Origin: an uncultured Clostridium sp.
GTDB taxonomy: Bacteria; Bacillota; Clostridia; Clostridiales; Clostridiaceae
DNA: 35,492 bases
Direction of reading: 5' to 3'
Assembly: GCA_900543325.1 (NCBI GenBank)
Contig: UQQU01000031.1
Coordinates: 1 to 35,492, forward strand
Made by a program: the position numbers and the translations under genes. Every line of letters starts with the position of its first letter. Within the stretch, counting starts at the first letter, position 1. Below, piece by piece: positions 31,913 through 35,492 of this stretch. Below the pieces are notes generated by a model. The model worked only from the letters and a program-made list of their open reading frames with translations. It did no database searches and was not told the origin of the DNA.

Positions 31913-33427
31913 TTATATTAAAGTAGTATAGTATCTAGCTGTATCTACAACTACTTTTGGGTTATTTTTAAAGTAGTTAATAATTATCTCAGGCATTTCA
32001 ATTAAAATTTCCTTAACAACCTTACAATTTTCATAGAATTCATATCCACCAGCACCACTTGCTCTATAGTTATTCATAACTAAAGTTAAAGTTTGATCAT
32101 CTGATAATTCTTCACCTTTATATTTAATAGATGTAACTCTATTTCCAACTTCTTTATTTAAATCAAAAGTATAATTAATATTTGTAAAATAATCATAATT
32201 ATAGTGCTCAACTTTAGGTTTTAAGAATCTTTCAGATATAGTTATATTACCATTATTATTTTCAAAGTAACTAGCAGCTCTTTCTAAAGCTAACTTTAGT
32301 ATTTCTTTATTAACTTCAAGAACAACTAAAGTATTTGGGTATGGATAAGTAGATAAAATATCTCTTACAGTAACATTTTTACCAAAGCCTTTTATTACAT
32401 TTGCAAAAGCAGTACATGATATATCAGCATTACTACTTTCAAGTTGGATTTGATTTATAAAGTTAGCTAAATTTGAACCATTTAAAGCCATATCTAAATG
32501 AGTTGTAGGTTGAAGCTCAGTATCTAAAACACCAACAGGAGTATCTAACCATTGTTGAACTTTATTTTCTAATGGTAAGAATTTATTGTACATTTCTTTA
32601 TTAGGATTTAATTCTATACTTTCTAATGATGAAGTAATGTTAATTAAACCATTATCATCTCTAGTAAGTTTTAATTCTAAGAATTTACTACCATTATGTG
32701 GAGTTTGAGCTATATGAGTTCCATGAAGGTTCGTATTAGCAATAGGTAAATGTTGATGTCCAGTAAGAAGTATATCAAAATCAAATTCTTTACATATCTT
32801 ATAAGCTATATTTTCTTTTGTAGTACTTAATTGTTTGTGAGATTCTAAATCATATTCAAATCCACCATGATAAACACCTATAATTACATCGCATTGTTCT
32901 TTTACAGTATCATAATGCTTTTTTATTGAATCAAAAGTATCAATGATATCTATATTTTCTATATTTTCAGGACGTTCCCATCTAGTAATAAAATCAGTAG
33001 TAAATCCCATTACTCCAACTTTTAATCCGTTTTCCATTGTTTTTATTTTGTATGGAAGGATTGGTAATTCATTAGTTTTATCTATAACATTAGTACAAAG
33101 ACAATTAGCATTTAGGTTATCTAAGTATTTTTTTAGGTATTCTTTTCCATAATTAAAATCATGATTACCAAAAGTGATAAAGTCATATCCACCAGCATTC
33201 ATAATAGTTGCCATTGGATGTATATCAAACTCTGAATTACTTAAGTAATTTGTAAATGGTGAACCTTGAATAGTATCTCCGCCATCAATTATTAATGTGT
33301 TTCCATCCTTATTGAAATGATTAATTATATTAAGTAAACCAATATTTTTTTCATTTCTTTCTACATAGTCTGTTGGATAAACATAACCATGAAGATCAGA
33401 TGTAAAATAAATTTTTAATTCTTTCAT
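31913..33427 (-). CDS. 5'-nucleotidase / cyclic-nucleotide phosphodiesterase family protein
   Basis: 504 aa. N-terminal metallophosphoesterase domain with TSDLHG (D11, H13), DGGDTIQG, GNHDFNYG, YHGG and GHQHLP. The C-terminal 5'-nucleotidase domain has LDMALNGSNLANFI near 310, then TYPYPNTLVV and NNYRASGAGGYEF, the aromatic and Gly-rich residues that hold the nucleotide base in UshA-like enzymes. No signal peptide is seen, whereas UshA-like enzymes are mostly exported, so this one is probably cytoplasmic. Expected to dephosphorylate nucleotides or 2',3'-cyclic nucleotides. It converges on the phn operon, and both deal with phosphorus compounds, but co-regulation is not shown. Start ATG preceded by ggaagagg (reverse strand). 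Confidence 0.9.
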   Translation of the reverse strand: MKELKIYFTSDLHGYVYPTDYVERNEKNIGLLNIINHFNKDGNTLIIDGGDTIQGSPFTNYLSNSEFDIHPMATIMNAGGYDFITFGNHDFNYGKEYLKKYLDNLNANCLCTNVIDKTNELPILPYKIKTMENGLKVGVMGFTTDFITRWERPENIENIDIIDTFDSIKKHYDTVKEQCDVIIGVYHGGFEYDLESHKQLSTTKENIAYKICKEFDFDILLTGHQHLPIANTNLHGTHIAQTPHNGSKFLELKLTRDDNGLINITSSLESIELNPNKEMYNKFLPLENKVQQWLDTPVGVLDTELQPTTHLDMALNGSNLANFINQIQLESSNADISCTAFANVIKGFGKNVTVRDILSTYPYPNTLVVLEVNKEILKLALERAASYFENNNGNITISERFLKPKVEHYNYDYFTNINYTFDLNKEVGNRVTSIKYKGEELSDDQTLTLVMNNYRASGAGGYEFYENCKVVKEILIEMPEIIINYFKNNPKVVVDTARYYTTLI

Positions 33428-33533
33428 TATTAATACCTCTTCCTTAGTTAAATTTATATAAATAATATTGATTATATCATATTTGTTTTTAGATAAGTTA
33501 AATTTTATTATAGAAATAAAATTTGTAAAAATA

Positions 33534-33562
33534 TTACAATTATTCTTAGAATGTATTATAAT
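33534..33562 (+). promoter_or_regulatory. predicted promoter of the ParA-family gene
   Basis: TTACAA (33534-33539), 17-base spacer, TATAAT (33557-33562). This gives a leader of about 100 bases to the ATG at 33667. Consensus-based prediction. Confidence 0.45.
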
Positions 33563-33666
33563 ATAATTAATATATAGTTAATTTATTGAAATATTGTAGA
33601 TTAGGGAACTATGATAAGAAAAATAAGAAAGAAACTGAATGGTATGAGAGTTAGGGGAGAAAAATT

Positions 33667-34503
33667 ATGAAGGTTATTAGTGTATGTAATCACAAAGGGG
33701 GATGTGCTAAGACTACAACTGTAGTAAATATAGCAGCAGAATTAGTTAATTCAGGTTACAGAGTTTTGATAATAGATAATGATTATCAAGCCAACTTAAC
33801 AACTAGTGTAGGTTTTAAGCCTGATAAAGAGTCACTAGTTAACTGTCTTAGAGGAAAAAAATCTTTAAGAAAAACAATAAAGAAATGTGCAACCTTAGAT
33901 GGATTAGATATTATTCCTAATAATTCAGAAGTTAGTAATGCTGATTTAGCTTTAATAAAGATGAGAAATTGTAAAAGAATATTAAGTAAATTGATAGAAG
34001 AAGAAAATTTAAAAGATGATTATGATTTTATATTAATAGATTGCCCACCAAGTCAATCCATTACTACTATTAATGCATTAGTAGCAAGTGACAGTATAAT
34101 AATACCAATGGAACCATCTTTATTTAATATGCAAGGTCTTAAAAATCTATCAAAGACAATAAAGTTAATTCAAAAAACTTTTAATAAGAAATTAAAGGTT
34201 GAAGGAATATTATTAACAAGAGTAGATTCAAGAACAAAGCTTAGTGAAAATTTTAGAAAAGAGATAAAAGAGTCTTATTCATATAAAGTATTTGAAACAG
34301 AAATACATCAAAGTAGTATAATAGTGAAAAGTCAAACAAATGGATTACCAGTATCTATGTATGATCCAAAATGCAAGAGTACAAAGGAATATAGAAGTGT
34401 GACAGATGAGATTTTAAATGCATCTTTTACCAAGAAGATTAGTACTGTATCAACAATAAGAAGTAAAAAGAATATTAATAGTGAAGTACCTAAAGTAGGA
34501 TAG
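33667..34503 (+). CDS. ParA/Soj-family ATPase, orphan
   Basis: 278 aa. Deviant Walker A KGGCAKTTT near 10-18 (usual form KGGVGKTTT; the signature Lys is kept), Walker A' DNDYQANLT near 38, and Walker B FILIDCPPS near 120. These place it with ParA/Soj/MinD-like ATPases that form ATP-dependent dimers on DNA or membrane. No parB or parS-like repeats follow; the next gene is an unknown protein. The C-terminal 30 residues are basic and Ser/Thr-rich. Could be a partner for localising a cell component or a plasmid-type relic. Gly-to-Ala inside the P-loop is seen in some family members. Confidence 0.88.
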   Translation: MKVISVCNHKGGCAKTTTVVNIAAELVNSGYRVLIIDNDYQANLTTSVGFKPDKESLVNCLRGKKSLRKTIKKCATLDGLDIIPNNSEVSNADLALIKMRNCKRILSKLIEEENLKDDYDFILIDCPPSQSITTINALVASDSIIIPMEPSLFNMQGLKNLSKTIKLIQKTFNKKLKVEGILLTRVDSRTKLSENFRKEIKESYSYKVFETEIHQSSIIVKSQTNGLPVSMYDPKCKSTKEYRSVTDEILNASFTKKISTVSTIRSKKNINSEVPKVG

Positions 34504-34636
34504 AAAAAATTTGTAGCATATGTATATCATTGGGGAGATATTATATAAATATCATCCTTAGTGATTGTGAAAAGTTTATTAATATTACCTTTATTTGTGA
34601 TATAATTAACATATCATTAAAAATGGGGTAATACTA
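34504..34636. other. intergenic region upstream of the unknown gene
   Basis: AT-rich, with a consensus -10 (TATAAT, 34601-34606) 31 bases before the next ATG and no clear -35. The Shine-Dalgarno (atgggg) is weak. No hairpin of note. Confidence 0.35.
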
Positions 34637-35350
34637 ATGAAAATAAAAATAATTTCTTTAGAAGATGAAAAGGCTATTAGATTTGATAATATTTCATCAA
34701 AACTTGAAGTGTTAGATAATAATAATTTTAAAAATAAGGTTAAATATTATAAAGTTGAAAAAAATATAGTTGAAGTTTACTATTTAACAGAAAAAGAAGA
34801 TATTAATAATTATAATTTAAATAGTAATTCAGATAGAATTTTAGTACTAGTAAAATCTTTAAATGAGAAGAATATAGAAATAATTAAGAAAATAGAAAGT
34901 AACTATAATATAATAGTTGCAATTGGTGAAGTTAATATATTAAATGAAAAGATAAAAGAAGAATTTAATAAGTTAAATAATGTGATAATAATAAATAAAT
35001 TAAAAAAAGAAAATACAATAGACTTAAAATTATTAGTGATAATGCTAAAGAATAAGGAAATACTTTATAGTTTAAATTTAAATAAGCAAAAAAATACTAT
35101 TTTACTTGATAGTAGTGAAAGTATAGGTAAAATAGTTTTATCTATATTAGAACAATTTAATTATATAGAAAATAGTAAAGAATATAATTTATATCTATAT
35201 TCCAAAGAAGAAGTTGGAATTCAAGAGTTAACTTATTTAGAGGATCCTATAAAGGAATATATTTATAATGATGCTATATTAAGAGTTAATACAGTAGTTA
35301 ATGAAAATATTAATGATAAAAATTACTTTCTTGTAGTTACAGCTAAATAA
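34637..35350 (+). CDS. hypothetical protein, 237 aa
   Basis: Acidic/basic alternating, very Asn-, Lys- and Ile-rich, with no membrane segment, cysteine cluster or catalytic motif that I recognise. Alternating hydrophobic strands (DRILVLVKSL, YNIIVAIGEVNI, NVIIINKL, NTILLDSS) suggest an alpha/beta fold of the Rossmann type. The C-terminal 75 residues read like a separate small domain. It follows the ParA-like gene on the same strand by 133 bases with its own -10 sequence, so a link to ParA is possible but not supported by coupling. Function unknown. Confidence 0.65.
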   Translation: MKIKIISLEDEKAIRFDNISSKLEVLDNNNFKNKVKYYKVEKNIVEVYYLTEKEDINNYNLNSNSDRILVLVKSLNEKNIEIIKKIESNYNIIVAIGEVNILNEKIKEEFNKLNNVIIINKLKKENTIDLKLLVIMLKNKEILYSLNLNKQKNTILLDSSESIGKIVLSILEQFNYIENSKEYNLYLYSKEEVGIQELTYLEDPIKEYIYNDAILRVNTVVNENINDKNYFLVVTAK

Positions 35351-35385
35351 TAGGCTTTGTTTTAATAAACTGTTGAAATTTGATT

Positions 35386-35443
35386 AACCTCTATAAATAG
35401 TAGTTATAATATATAATATAACTACTATTTAGGAGGTTTTTTT
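35386..35443 (+). promoter_or_regulatory. terminator-like hairpin that hides the next gene's ribosome binding site
   Basis: Arms aacctctataaatagtagtt (35386-35405, continuing to 35408) and tataactactatttaggagg (35417-35436, to 35438) pair over about 22 bp with one bulge, followed by a T run to 35443. The only Shine-Dalgarno of the next gene (aggagg, 35431-35436) lies fully in the right arm, 7 bases before its ATG. Confidence 0.7.
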
Positions 35444-35492
35444 ATGCCAAGAGTTAATAATGTTATTCAGCAAGTTTCACAATTAAATACAT
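35444..35492 (+). CDS. start of a gene running off the window
   Basis: Begins at ATG 35444, 7 bases after aggagg; 16 codons are visible (MPRVNNVIQQVSQLNT). Too short to assign. The ribosome site lies within a strong hairpin, so expression is probably controlled at the leader. Confidence 0.6.
   Translation, partial: MPRVNNVIQQVSQLNT

Noticed and set aside
1..35492. tRNA or rRNA genes
   Set aside because: No tRNA-like GTTCRANNC arm with matching acceptor stem and no rRNA-like conserved stretch was noticed on either strand; an automated scan was not possible.

Overview
The window is very AT-rich, with short Shine-Dalgarno-led genes, frequent TTG/GTG starts and many A/T-ending codons. Protein families (PhnDCEE, DUF2809, YfcE-type phosphoesterase, Rpn-like nucleases, AAA-ATPase-like/PD-(D/E)XK proteins) point to a low-GC Firmicute, most likely a Clostridium sensu stricto species. 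It is a bacterial chromosome segment with a decayed accessory half (about 1-19,400) running into a more conventional half (about 19,400-35,492). No tRNA, rRNA or CRISPR array was seen.

Region 1 (1-5,100 and again 10,090-10,890) is a gene graveyard. At least seven copies, plus one fragment, of a hairpin-bearing non-coding repeat lie between gene remnants. Its right end (hairpin followed by TTGCT) runs directly into the interior of a reading frame at three places, so the genes there are 5'-truncated. Region 2 (5,290-10,013) is a replication-like module: a CHC2 zinc-finger protein, a DUF927 ATPase whose Walker A motif carries Arg in place of the usual Gly, an SF2 helicase and a small protein. 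Between the DUF927 and helicase genes are ten copies of an 8-bp motif (GGTMGACA and close variants) in both orientations, spaced by 8 or 12 bp within pairs and separated by AT-rich DNA. This is a good candidate origin or operator.

Region 3 (11,270-16,751) is a restriction-modification locus. Two unlike DNA methyltransferases converge with a two-gene operon coding for a 582-aa PD-(D/E)XK endonuclease and a 352-aa protein. The latter joins a ferredoxin-like eight-cysteine Fe-S domain to a C-terminal domain that aligns by eye with the nuclease domain of its partner. I read this as a heterodimeric restriction enzyme with an Fe-S subunit, the most novel-looking system here. A damaged IS200/IS605-type element sits between the two halves, and a second, more decayed copy lies at 17,243. 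Region 4 (17,731-22,651) looks like more defence genes: a four-helix membrane protein translationally coupled to a DGQHR/DndB-like protein, then a PLD nuclease-SF2 helicase-DUF3427-type protein.

Region 5 (22,673-28,068) holds DUF2809, YfcE-like phosphoesterase, MutT-type Nudix, an Rpn-like nuclease with in-frame 12-bp tandem repeats, a single-chain MNT-HEPN toxin-antitoxin-like protein, a truncated ADP-ribosylglycohydrolase, a Uma2-family nuclease and a flavodoxin tail. Region 6 (28,304-35,492) carries a phnD-phnC-phnE-phnE uptake operon, a convergent 5'-nucleotidase-like phosphoesterase, an orphan ParA ATPase, an unknown protein and the start of a gene whose ribosome binding site lies in the stem of a terminator-like hairpin.
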